The translations under genes and the position numbers were made by a program. Positions 1-6,887 of a DNA stretch of 26,894 nt are shown here, piece by piece. Every line of letters starts with the position of its first letter. The first letter of the stretch is position 1. The notes below the pieces were generated by a model. The model ran no database searches, was not told where the DNA came from, and saw only the letters and a list, made by a program, of their open reading frames with translations. The stretch spans positions 1 to 26,894 of the forward strand of contig CAZPCC010000256.1 of the NCBI GenBank assembly GCA_964584905.1. Reading direction: 5' to 3'. The DNA is from JALZIF01 sp964584905. Lineage in GTDB: Bacteria; Gemmatimonadota; Gemmatimonadetes; Gemmatimonadales; Gemmatimonadaceae.

Positions 1-1
1 T

Positions 2-1399
2 CCGACGAACGGCACGGTGCTGAACCGCGATTCGATTGCGATCTGGGGGACTGTCGGCACGGGAGAGGCATCGCTTCGAGTCAACGATCGAGAGGTGGTG
101 GTCGAGCCGAACGGCGCATTTGCAGACTTCCTTCCGCTTCCACGCGCCGACACCGCCGTTCTCGACTTCGTCGCGGAAAGTGGCGACGACACCCTGCGGC
201 ACACGGTTCGGATCCTCCGAAAGGTACCTGCTACCGGCGCCGCGGCAGCCATGGAGGCCCCAGTTCCCCTGGAGCGCTGGGTCGTGCTGAGGCGGGCACT
301 GAGCGATACCGCCGATAGCGCCACGCACGCCCGACCAATTTACAGCCGGTGGACACCCGACGGCTCGCTGGCTGTACCGCTGGAGCAGGAATCGCGCGCA
401 TTCTCGGACCTGCAGACCGCGAATTCAATCCGTCTTCGGCTGGCCCCGGACGCCTTCGTTTGGGTGCGCACCGAGGAAACGGCCGAAGGAGCGGGGGCGT
501 GGCCGCTGCCGCCGCCGCGTCTGGGAGGCTTGAGATTAGCAGCCGACTCGAGCGAGACGACGCTATCGATCCCGGCGTCGGAGCGATTGAACTCGAGCGT
601 GGAACTCGCGGTCGACAGGCTGCACTGGACCATTTGGGCGGATCACCCGGGTGAGCAGGTGCCCGCGCTCGATACTGTTGTGGGGACGGTGCACCAGATT
701 CTGGATCGAAATGACAGGGCGGGACGCATCGTGCTCGAGGTGCGGCTCACGGAAAGGCCGTTGGGCTGGAAGAGCGAATGGCGCGATGGCCGCCTCGTGC
801 TCAGGATTCGGTCGCAGCGGCCGCTGCGGGCGGGGCTGCCAGGGCTGATAGTCGCGGTCGACGCAGGGCATCCGCCGGGGGGCACCATCGGCCCCACCGG
901 CTATACGGAAGCGGCGATGACGCTGGACGTTGCCCGCGCGGTTTCGCGGCGGCTTGCTGCGTTAGGCGCGCATCCGGTGCTGCTGCGGGAAGATGACGCC
1001 CCGGTGTCGCTCGACGAGCGAATCGCCCGGGCCGAGCGTGCTGGCGCGCACGTGCTGATCTCGATCCACGGCAACTCGCCAGGCCCGGGCCGGCCGCCGT
1101 CGGCCGTCTACGGTACGCAAACCATCTGGCTCCAGCCCATGTCGCAGCAGCTGGCGAATGCGCTGTTGCGCGAGGTACGAACGGCGCTCGACCAGCCGGC
1201 GTTAGGCGCTCACCGCCAGGACTTTGCCCTGCTGCGGAAGACATGGTTCCCGGCCGTGCTGGTGGAAGGGACCGGGCTGGTGCTCCCCGAGCGGGAGGCC
1301 TACCTGCGCACGCCGGCCGGCATTGCCGCCTACGCTGACGGAATCGTTTCGGGACTGCAGTTCTGGCTGCGCCTGGCAGCGCCTCCCTCGAGCGACTGA
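2..1399 (+). CDS. N-acetylmuramoyl-L-alanine amidase, exported, 5' truncated by window edge
   Basis: Zinc amidase expected to cleave the amide bond between N-acetylmuramic acid and the stem peptide in periplasmic peptidoglycan. The Amidase_3 domain fills the C-terminal third, from about residue 276 counting from the GTG at 17. Visible residues are the DAGH zinc histidine (H285), the second zinc ligand in TEAAM (E298), the SIHGN histidine (H351) and the catalytic glutamate in LVEGTG (E417). The first 100 residues look like an Ig-like beta domain, followed by a region resembling the AMIN-like part of such amidases. The frame is open from base 2 and the five residues before the GTG (PTNGT) continue the beta domain naturally, so the true start and any signal peptide lie upstream. 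The gene ends 18 bases before a convergent regulator. The family call is firm; the partner of the N-terminal domains is unknown. Confidence 0.88.
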   Translation, partial: PTNGTVLNRDSIAIWGTVGTGEASLRVNDREVVVEPNGAFADFLPLPRADTAVLDFVAESGDDTLRHTVRILRKVPATGAAAAMEAPVPLERWVVLRRALSDTADSATHARPIYSRWTPDGSLAVPLEQESRAFSDLQTANSIRLRLAPDAFVWVRTEETAEGAGAWPLPPPRLGGLRLAADSSETTLSIPASERLNSSVELAVDRLHWTIWADHPGEQVPALDTVVGTVHQILDRNDRAGRIVLEVRLTERPLGWKSEWRDGRLVLRIRSQRPLRAGLPGLIVAVDAGHPPGGTIGPTGYTEAAMTLDVARAVSRRLAALGAHPVLLREDDAPVSLDERIARAERAGAHVLISIHGNSPGPGRPPSAVYGTQTIWLQPMSQQLANALLREVRTALDQPALGAHRQDFALLRKTWFPAVLVEGTGLVLPEREAYLRTPAGIAAYADGIVSGLQFWLRLAAPPSSD

Positions 1400-1418
1400 C
1401 CACGAAATACGTCGTGGT
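1399..1418. terminator. Hairpin between convergent genes
   Basis: A perfect 7-bp stem (ACCACGA and TCGTGGT) with a 6-base loop fills the gap between the amidase stop (1397-1399) and the convergent padR stop (1418-1420). It touches both stop codons and could act in both directions. There is no T-tract on either side, so it is not a classical intrinsic terminator; it may only protect 3' ends. Confidence 0.4.
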
Positions 1419-1759
1419 TAGGTCGAATCCTCGGGTCGAGCGAGGAAGGCGGCGATCAGGTCGGCAGTCTGGTGCCACTCACGCGTCTCGCGCGCGAGCT
1501 CTTTGCGACCTGCCGCGGTGAGCGCATAGAACTTGGCGCGACGGTTGTTCTCCGATGCGCTCCACGTACCCTTGATGAATCCGTGCTGCTCGAGCTTGAC
1601 CAGCGCCGGATACAAGGTGCCGTAGTTGAGGGCAAGCCGGTGCTTGCTCGTCTCCTCGATTCGGCGGGCAATGCCGTAGCCATGCAACGGCCCCAGCACG
1701 TCGAGCGTCCTGAGAATCATGAGCGCGAGTGTTCCCTGCTTGATGTCCTGCTTGTCCAA
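1418..1759 (-). CDS. PadR-family transcriptional regulator (short type)
   Basis: Winged-helix DNA-binding regulator of the short PadR type, 113 residues with the start chosen here. The family signature is visible: KQGTLALMILRTL for helix 1, GPLHGYGIARRIEE for helix 2, and the recognition part with LNYGTLYPALVKLEQHGFI, followed by the wing (RRAKFYALTAAGRKEL) and a C-terminal dimerisation helix. The start is set at TTG 1759 because homologous proteins begin with a short M-x-K-x-x-I-x-Q-G-T stretch; the frame stays open to 1987 but that extension is arginine-rich and unlike a PadR N-terminus. The gene is divergent from a second PadR gene at 2042. PadR proteins of this type are usually repressors, often autoregulated; the ligand and targets cannot be read. 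The TTG start and its weak ribosome site suggest low expression. Confidence 0.85.
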   Translation of the reverse strand: MDKQDIKQGTLALMILRTLDVLGPLHGYGIARRIEETSKHRLALNYGTLYPALVKLEQHGFIKGTWSASENNRRAKFYALTAAGRKELARETREWHQTADLIAAFLARPEDST

Positions 1760-1770
1760 AGTCGGCGTCC

Positions 1771-1785
1771 TATTGGCTTCCAATA
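1771..1785. promoter_or_regulatory. Perfect inverted repeat in the padR leader, possible operator
   Basis: TATTGG and CCAATA form a perfect 6-bp inverted repeat with a 3-base spacer, 12 bases upstream of the TTG start of the minus-strand padR gene. It would lie around and just after the transcription start of the candidate promoter at 1788-1816. The octamer GTCCTATT also occurs twice in direct orientation (1767-1774 and 1800-1807), 33 bp apart, about three helical turns. Position and symmetry fit an autoregulatory operator; binding is inference. Confidence 0.4.
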
Positions 1786-1787
1786 CG

Positions 1788-1816
1788 AAACTACGGGGTG
1801 TCCTATTCGTTGCCAA
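1788..1816 (-). promoter_or_regulatory. Candidate sigma70-type promoter of the minus-strand padR gene
   Basis: On the minus strand TTGGCA (1816-1811) is followed after 17 bases by TAGTTT (1793-1788). The -35 box matches five of six consensus bases; the -10 box matches only three. The spacing to the TTG start at 1759 gives a leader of roughly 20 bases. Confidence 0.3.
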
Positions 1817-2006
1817 GGGCGCATCGCCCTTATAGCCGCAGATCGCGCCCCTCCGACACCGGTATCCACCATCGCCGGTAACACGAATGCCACGGCGACC
1901 ATTCGAGCGGCGGTGTAATCGAGCTGCCTCCCGTTCCACGGGACGAAGGCGAAACGAGCGCGAAGGCTGCTCATCACATGAAGGCACGACGGGCCGGTAT
2001 CTGGTA

Positions 2007-2042
2007 TTGACAGGTACCTTGTATCACCATATACTGACGTCA
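2007..2042 (+). promoter_or_regulatory. Near-consensus sigma70-type promoter for a leaderless mRNA
   Basis: TTGACA (2007-2012, all six consensus bases), a 17-base spacer and TATACT (2030-2035, five of six) form the best promoter in the window. Only six bases separate the -10 box from the ATG at 2042, so the usual start-site distance places +1 on or beside the A of the ATG. The mRNA would have no leader and no Shine-Dalgarno site. The inverted repeat GTAT-N6-ATAC (2021-2034) overlaps the spacer and -10 box and is a candidate PadR operator. Sequence fit is direct; leaderless translation and repression are inferred. Confidence 0.7.
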
Positions 2043-2389
2043 TGCCGACCGACTTCCTGGACAATTGGGAGACACAGGCCCGCAAGGGGCTCCTCGAGCT
2101 GTGCGTGCTGCACGTAATCTCACGCGAGAGGCTCTACGGCTACGACATAGTACGTGCCCTAACGCAGGGTGCGGGTCTCCAAGCGGCTGAAGGCACCGTT
2201 TATCCGTTGCTCGCGCGGCTTCGTCGCGAGGGGATGATCGACGTGACGCTGGAGGAATCGGACCGGGGCCCTACCAGAAAGTACTACCACCTGACTAGCC
2301 ATGGCATCGCGGTTCTGCGACGCATGAACCGGCTGTGGGACGGCATTTCGGCGAGCGTGGACGAGTCTCGCGGAGGGCGATCGCGATGA
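2042..2389 (+). CDS. PadR-family transcriptional regulator, coupled to a HAAS-type membrane protein
   Basis: A second PadR-type winged-helix regulator of 115 residues. RKGLLELCVLHVIS forms helix 1, LYGYDIVRAL helix 2, and AAEGTVYPLLARLRREGMI the recognition element, followed by a wing with PTRKYYHLTSHG and a C-terminal helix for dimerisation. The ATG at 2042 gives a normal PadR N-terminus and sits six bases after a strong -10 box, so the mRNA is probably leaderless. The stop codon overlaps the next gene's start (ATGA at 2386-2389), so translation is coupled. In many bacteria PadR genes of this kind are paired with membrane proteins carrying a HAAS/DUF1700-like domain and the pair acts as a signalling unit; this arrangement matches. 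A likely autorepressor, judged from the palindrome over its promoter. Ligand unknown. Confidence 0.9.
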   Translation: MPTDFLDNWETQARKGLLELCVLHVISRERLYGYDIVRALTQGAGLQAAEGTVYPLLARLRREGMIDVTLEESDRGPTRKYYHLTSHGIAVLRRMNRLWDGISASVDESRGGRSR

Positions 2390-3105
2390 GCGAGTGGACC
2401 GACGAGGCTATGGAGCTGTGGGCTGATTATCTCGATGCGGTTCGTAAGGCACTCCGGGGAATCGATCCATCCGAGGTAGACGATGTGCTTCGCGATCTGG
2501 AGGACCACGCCACACGTGCCTTCGCCGGTGCGCCGGCGATGGTGACGGGTGCCGAAATGCGTGCGCTGACGGAAAGGCTGGGTGCGCCCGCCGCCTTTGC
2601 CGAAGCCGCCCATGGTACGGCCCCGGCGCCGCCACCTCCAGGTGACGCCGCATCAGCCCCGTCGATTCGGCGCGCCGAGGGATTGGTGCTCGCCTACGGC
2701 AGCCTGGCGCTGCTGGCGCTGGGTGTGCTTGTCCCGTCTCTGCTTGCCGGCGCGATTCCGCTCGCTTTCATCGTCGCGCGCCTCGCGCTCCGGCACCCGA
2801 GCATGCCGCCCGGCTCGGCCGAGCGCCGCCTGCTCTATCCGGCGTTAGGGGCAGGATCGGCGGTGCTCGCGGCGGTGATGGCGCTTTGGCCTTTCATACT
2901 GGTGATTCCGGTCGCCGCGATCGGCGGTCCGGTCGAGGCAGCGATGCGCGAGCGCGGCGCTGCCGCAGCGTTCGGCACGTCGACGTACTGGCTCGCTGCG
3001 TGGGGCTCGGCGGCAATCGTCAGCGTTGTCTGGTGGTTGATACTGCGTCGGTTGATGCGCCGGCATCGGGAGATATTCTCACGGCTGTTCCATCCCTTCC
3101 TCTGA
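2386..3105 (+). CDS. HAAS/DUF1700-like membrane protein, PadR partner
   Basis: A 239-residue protein with a cytosolic alpha-helical N-terminal domain (residues about 8-77: LWADYLDAVRKALRG, then VDDVLRDLEDHATRAF, then ALTERLGAPAAFAEAA). This pattern is typical of the HAAS/DUF1700-like domain found beside PadR regulators. A Pro/Ala linker follows, then about four hydrophobic segments (roughly residues 100-135 as two, 152-180 and 200-222), ending in a basic tail. The start at 2386 is preferred because a GGAGGG ribosome site lies nine bases upstream and the start overlaps the padR stop by four bases; an earlier in-frame start would run through padR. It probably passes an envelope signal to the PadR regulator or is controlled by it. 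Its molecular activity is unknown. Confidence 0.75.
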   Translation: MSEWTDEAMELWADYLDAVRKALRGIDPSEVDDVLRDLEDHATRAFAGAPAMVTGAEMRALTERLGAPAAFAEAAHGTAPAPPPPGDAASAPSIRRAEGLVLAYGSLALLALGVLVPSLLAGAIPLAFIVARLALRHPSMPPGSAERRLLYPALGAGSAVLAAVMALWPFILVIPVAAIGGPVEAAMRERGAAAAFGTSTYWLAAWGSAAIVSVVWWLILRRLMRRHREIFSRLFHPFL

Positions 3106-3121
3106 CCAAGTGCTGAGCGTT

Positions 3122-4219
3122 ATGCTTGATCGTGCCCGTCACCTCGTTTGCGGTATCTGCCTGTTCGCACTTGCTCTAACGTCCCTGGTGGGCTGCCGGC
3201 CGAAGCACGGGGTCTCGTCGGCGCCGGGGGTCGAGGCTGCCGGTCACGAGCGCGCCATCGCCCGGGGCCGTGCGATCGTGCGCCCCATTGCCAGTCGCGG
3301 TTCCGCCGTGGCCGTCGCGGTCGGCGTAAATGGAGAGCTGGTCTGGTCGGAGGGCTTCGGCCGCGTGGCGCGGCACCGCGGTGTGTCCGTGCAGGCTCAC
3401 ACTCCCTTCCGCGTGTACAGCCTCATGAAACAGGTGACCGCGGTGCTCGCCCTGCAGAGCGCGAACCGGCGGGAGCTAGACCCTCGTGCTTCTGTGCGCC
3501 GGACTATTCCGGAGCTGCCACCGCATTACGAACCGGTGACCATGCTGCAGCTGCTCACCCATCGGTCGGGAATTCGGCACTACCGCGACTCGTCCGAGGC
3601 GCGGCTGGACACTCATTGCGCAACGGCCGCAGCAGCGCTGCCGCTGTTCGTGGACGATTCGTTGATCGGCGTCCCCGGTGAGGCCGAATCGTACTCCACC
3701 TGGGGCTTCGTGCTTGCCAGCGCGGTGCTCGAGCGGGCGGCAGGAATCCCTTTCGATTCCCTGCTCGCGACCAGCATTCTACATCCCGCCGGCATGACCG
3801 CCACATGGCTGGAGGGAAAGGACGATCCGGCCGGTCGGCTGCACTACTACGAAGTCGATGCGGAGGGCAGCACGAATGAGGCGGTGCCGATCGACAACAG
3901 CTGCAAGATGGGCGGGGGCGGGTTCGTTATGTCGGCCGAGGATATGGTTATGTTCCATGGTGCGGTGTTGCGCGGTGAGCTCGTGCCAATGTCAGCCGTC
4001 AGGCAGCTGCTCGGTTCCCGGACTGCCCTAGACGCCTCGGGAAGCGGCCCAGGAGGCGAAGCGGTTTCACGAGTGGATCTTCAGTCGCGGATAAGTGTGG
4101 TCGTCCTCTCCAACACGAGCGGACTCGAACAGCGAATGGCACTTGAAAGAGCTCTTGGGCTGCTGGCCGCCGTCTTCGCGGACGAGCCGCAAGGAAAGGC
4201 CAATGGCGCCATCCGTTGA
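3122..4219 (+). CDS. Serine hydrolase lipoprotein, class C beta-lactamase-like fold, altered third motif
   Basis: An exported lipoprotein of 365 residues: a basic N-terminus, a hydrophobic stretch and the lipobox LVGC (C25). The rest resembles class C beta-lactamase-like serine hydrolases (DD-peptidase/esterase group). The nucleophile motif SxxK is present as SLMK (S100, K103), followed by LLTHRSGI and a second motif YST (191-193), where YxN is usual. The third motif (K/H-T/S-G) is not recognisable: the segment before VVVLSNTSG reads SGSGPGGEA and the domain is shorter here than expected. Activity may therefore be altered. A GTG at 3110 would add four residues; the ATG at 3122 gives the more compact signal peptide. 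The gene follows the PadR/HAAS pair by 16 bases and may belong to its operon. Substrate unknown. Confidence 0.75.
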   Translation: MLDRARHLVCGICLFALALTSLVGCRPKHGVSSAPGVEAAGHERAIARGRAIVRPIASRGSAVAVAVGVNGELVWSEGFGRVARHRGVSVQAHTPFRVYSLMKQVTAVLALQSANRRELDPRASVRRTIPELPPHYEPVTMLQLLTHRSGIRHYRDSSEARLDTHCATAAAALPLFVDDSLIGVPGEAESYSTWGFVLASAVLERAAGIPFDSLLATSILHPAGMTATWLEGKDDPAGRLHYYEVDAEGSTNEAVPIDNSCKMGGGGFVMSAEDMVMFHGAVLRGELVPMSAVRQLLGSRTALDASGSGPGGEAVSRVDLQSRISVVVLSNTSGLEQRMALERALGLLAAVFADEPQGKANGAIR

Positions 4220-4230
4220 CGACGCCCGAG

Positions 4231-5115
4231 CTATCCGGATCCGGCGCGCACCAGCCGCTCGGACGCGGAACCTGATCGGCGCAGATCGATCCACTTTGCC
4301 ACCGGCCCGACGATTGCCAGCGCCACGAACGCCGGCGCGACGTTGAACACCAGCGGCAGGGGCAAGGCCTGGTCCGAGGCCAGCCGGATCAGCGTCTCGA
4401 CCAGAGCGATGATGATTACGACGACGATCTGCCACCGACGATGCCTGACGATAGTCCGTGGATCGGTGATCATGAAGAACACGAACAGCTGATACATCGG
4501 TCCGGTAATCGGCGCTATCTCCGGCCACAGAGGCTGCCCCATCGCCAGGCTGCGCAAACCGTTGAAGAGCAGAAACGCAGCCACGTAGGAGAGTGTGATG
4601 TGGAGCACCCGCACGCGCGCCACGATCGCCAGGCCGAACGCCCAGATCACCAGGTTGGTGGCTAGATCGTTGCCCCACTGATGGCTGAGAACCGAGATGG
4701 TGCCGGGGGCAGCCAGCAACAGCGTCGTTATGGCGAAGTTGGTCGGATTCCAGAGGTGGCTGCCCTTGTACTGAAGAACGTACTTTGACGCTATAGCAAT
4801 GAACCCGCCGAGCACGAATGGCCACAGCGCGCCACCCTGGGGCTTGAGCAAGAGCGTAAGGCTGATCCCGCTGATATATGCGCTCTGCAGGTTGACCACC
4901 CGGCCGCGCACGAACCACGAGAGCAGCGCTTCCACCGCCATGCAGGTAGCGAGCGCCACCGCCAGCCGCTCGTAGCCGCCCACCATGTGGTAGCGGAACT
5001 GCGCGGCAACCAGAACCAGCGTAATCAGGAACGCAATCAGGTAGCGCGGATCGATCTGCGCTGCGTTCGGTGCGCGCGACTCGGCGGCCCTTGGCGAGAC
5101 GATCGCGTTCGTCAT
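4231..5115 (-). CDS. UnbU-like integral membrane protein (RnfD/NqrB fold)
   Basis: A 294-residue polytopic membrane protein with about nine hydrophobic segments. Conserved points of the RnfD/NqrB family are visible: SKYVLQYKGSHLWNPTNF, matching the GK..GG.G.N.FNPA region of RnfD, then FFMITDPRT, then an IR-containing helix and a C-terminal FNVAPAFVALA segment. The S-G-A-T-type loop that carries covalent FMN in RnfD/NqrB is not seen. This size and pairing match UnbU, a membrane protein of unknown role conserved in enediyne gene cassettes, but no enediyne polyketide synthase is present here. It is the last gene of the minus-strand operon, seven bases after the UnbV-like gene, so the two products probably work together in the inner membrane. 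Function unknown; electron transfer is possible only if another cofactor site exists. Confidence 0.72.
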   Translation of the reverse strand: MTNAIVSPRAAESRAPNAAQIDPRYLIAFLITLVLVAAQFRYHMVGGYERLAVALATCMAVEALLSWFVRGRVVNLQSAYISGISLTLLLKPQGGALWPFVLGGFIAIASKYVLQYKGSHLWNPTNFAITTLLLAAPGTISVLSHQWGNDLATNLVIWAFGLAIVARVRVLHITLSYVAAFLLFNGLRSLAMGQPLWPEIAPITGPMYQLFVFFMITDPRTIVRHRRWQIVVVIIIALVETLIRLASDQALPLPLVFNVAPAFVALAIVGPVAKWIDLRRSGSASERLVRAGSG

Positions 5116-5122
5116 TGGCTAG

Positions 5123-6883
5123 TCAGCGACCTGGCTCGGAGACGGAGTGCAGCTGATCCACCAGTGGATTGGCGAGTACCTGGACTCTGCCCGAGGGCCA
5201 GTGAATGACCACACGATCCACCCGGTCACGCGCTCCCAGGCCGAAGTGCGGCCGCCGGTCGTTCTGGCTGGCGAAACCCAGACCACCGTCGACCACTCTA
5301 CGCAGCGTCAGGCCTCCCGATTCCACGACCACCTCCGCGCCTATCGCGCTCCTGTTGCTGGTCGTACCCTCGAGGCTGAAGGCGATCCAATGATTGGCTG
5401 TGTCGGGATAGTTGCGGTATAGCACCGCAGGTTGATTCTGGTTCGCGACTATGACATCGAGTACACCGCGATTGGACAGGTCGGCGAAGGCAACCGCTCT
5501 GCCGTCGAGCAGGTCGTTCACTCCAACGGCGGCGGCCACGTCTACCCATCCGTCCAGCCCGGTGCTCAGAAAGACACGCGACCGCTCGTAACCCGACAGA
5601 CTCATGTCGCCGAACGCCGGCCAGGTCCGCGCATCCTCGAACAGCCGCTGATTGGCGCCGCTGATCTTCGACATTGCGTACCAGTAGCTCTGGTTCTCGT
5701 TCGCGGAGATGAACCCGTTCGCGACGAATAGCTCCCCGGCGCCATCGTTATTGAGGTCACCGAACTGCGCCCCCCACGCCCATCCCGCATCGGCAATTAC
5801 CGCGTCGGCGACGTTGGTGAACCGGCCCCGGTCGGCGAGCTGGTTCATTCGCAGGTTGTTGTTCTGAAACAGATAGCCGCGCGCCGAAATATTGGTCACG
5901 AACACATCCAGCTGCCCGCGGTTGAACACGTCCCCCACCGTGACCGACATTCCACTCTTCGACTCGCTCTCCAGCCCGGCGGTTGTGAGCACGAACCGGC
6001 GGCCGCCATCGTTCAGGTACAGTTCTTCGGGTCCGTAATCGTTAGCCAGATAGATGTCGGGCCAGCCATCCTGGTCGAAGTCGGCCGATGCGGCGGCCAT
6101 CGTCCACCGCGGACTGCCGACGCCGAGCCGGTCGGTGACGTCCTCGAATCGTCCGTTGCCGATGTTCCGGAACATGATGTTCCGGCCGCCGTTGTTTGCG
6201 AACTCGAAGCTGTTATGCATTATCCGCGTGGACGTGAGGTTCCACAGGTCCACATCCTCGCGAAAGTATGCCGTGACGTACAGATCGAGCAGCCCGTCGC
6301 GGTCGTAGTCGAGCCAGATGGCACCGTTGCTGTTCACCCAGCGTCTGAGCCCCGCGGCAGCCGTCACATCCTCGAAGCGTCCGCCATCCAGGTTTCGAAA
6401 AAGGGCCAGGTATCCATAACGGTAAACGAGTACATCCTCGTAGCCGTCGTTATCCATGTCACCCCACACGGCGCCCATGGACACTCCCTCTCCCGGCCGA
6501 TTCATGTCGGCCAGCCCCGCGCTGGCCGCCACCTCCTCGAATGTGCCATCACCGCGATTCCGATACAGCGCGTTAGGTGCTCCGAAGCGGCTGTTGGTGA
6601 AATAGAGATCGGCCCAGCCATCGGCGTCGAAATCGGCCACCGAAACCGCCGCTCCGAGCGCGGCAACGTGTGGCTCGATGTTGGCGATCTTCGGGTCGAG
6701 CGTCGGTCGTGAGTGCTCGAAGTGAATCCCCGACTTCGAAGTCTCATCGCGCAGCATGAATCCGGGCCTGGCCGAATCGGCGGTCGCCGCGGCGGTATCG
6801 CGATCGAGCACGACCGCCAGAGCGATGGCGATGAAGAAGGGAACCGCGATGATCGCGCGCCGAATTGCCGGAGAAGCACTCAT
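5123..6883 (-). CDS. UnbV-like exported FG-GAP/VCBS beta-propeller with C-terminal ASPIC/UnbV domain
   Basis: A 586-residue protein with one N-terminal hydrophobic segment (about residues 9-27: signal anchor or signal peptide). Seven FG-GAP/VCBS blades follow (around residues 83, 144, 191, 267, 317, 375 and 467), each ending in a L/I-hydrophobic strand after a D-x-D-x-D-G calcium loop. Blades 5 and 7 have lost acidic ligands (VFNRG, LSNRG). The ASPIC/UnbV domain spans about 498-580, with GAEV, HFGLG and VVIHWPSG. Seven repeats imply a complete seven-blade propeller. The ATG at 6883 is chosen because it lies five bases after the upstream stop and begins the hydrophobic leader; the open frame to 7024 overlaps the upstream gene. 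Likely periplasmic or surface-exposed and membrane-bound. ASPIC/UnbV domains have no established biochemical role; in enediyne cassettes UnbV sits with UnbU, as here. Confidence 0.88.
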   Translation of the reverse strand: MSASPAIRRAIIAVPFFIAIALAVVLDRDTAAATADSARPGFMLRDETSKSGIHFEHSRPTLDPKIANIEPHVAALGAAVSVADFDADGWADLYFTNSRFGAPNALYRNRGDGTFEEVAASAGLADMNRPGEGVSMGAVWGDMDNDGYEDVLVYRYGYLALFRNLDGGRFEDVTAAAGLRRWVNSNGAIWLDYDRDGLLDLYVTAYFREDVDLWNLTSTRIMHNSFEFANNGGRNIMFRNIGNGRFEDVTDRLGVGSPRWTMAAASADFDQDGWPDIYLANDYGPEELYLNDGGRRFVLTTAGLESESKSGMSVTVGDVFNRGQLDVFVTNISARGYLFQNNNLRMNQLADRGRFTNVADAVIADAGWAWGAQFGDLNNDGAGELFVANGFISANENQSYWYAMSKISGANQRLFEDARTWPAFGDMSLSGYERSRVFLSTGLDGWVDVAAAVGVNDLLDGRAVAFADLSNRGVLDVIVANQNQPAVLYRNYPDTANHWIAFSLEGTTSNRSAIGAEVVVESGGLTLRRVVDGGLGFASQNDRRPHFGLGARDRVDRVVIHWPSGRVQVLANPLVDQLHSVSEPGR

Positions 6884-6887
6884 TGAC

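Noticed and set aside
801..1478. Minus-strand open frame opposite the amidase domain
   Set aside because: Arginine- and proline-rich shadow of a well-supported gene.
4235..4244. Palindrome CCGGATCCGG at the end of the UnbU-like gene
   Set aside because: Single 10-bp palindrome in GC-rich coding sequence with no repeat or T-tract; chance is likely.
4067..4918. Long minus-strand open frame overlapping the UnbU-like gene
   Set aside because: It lies in another frame of a clear membrane protein, has poor composition and no recognisable motif.
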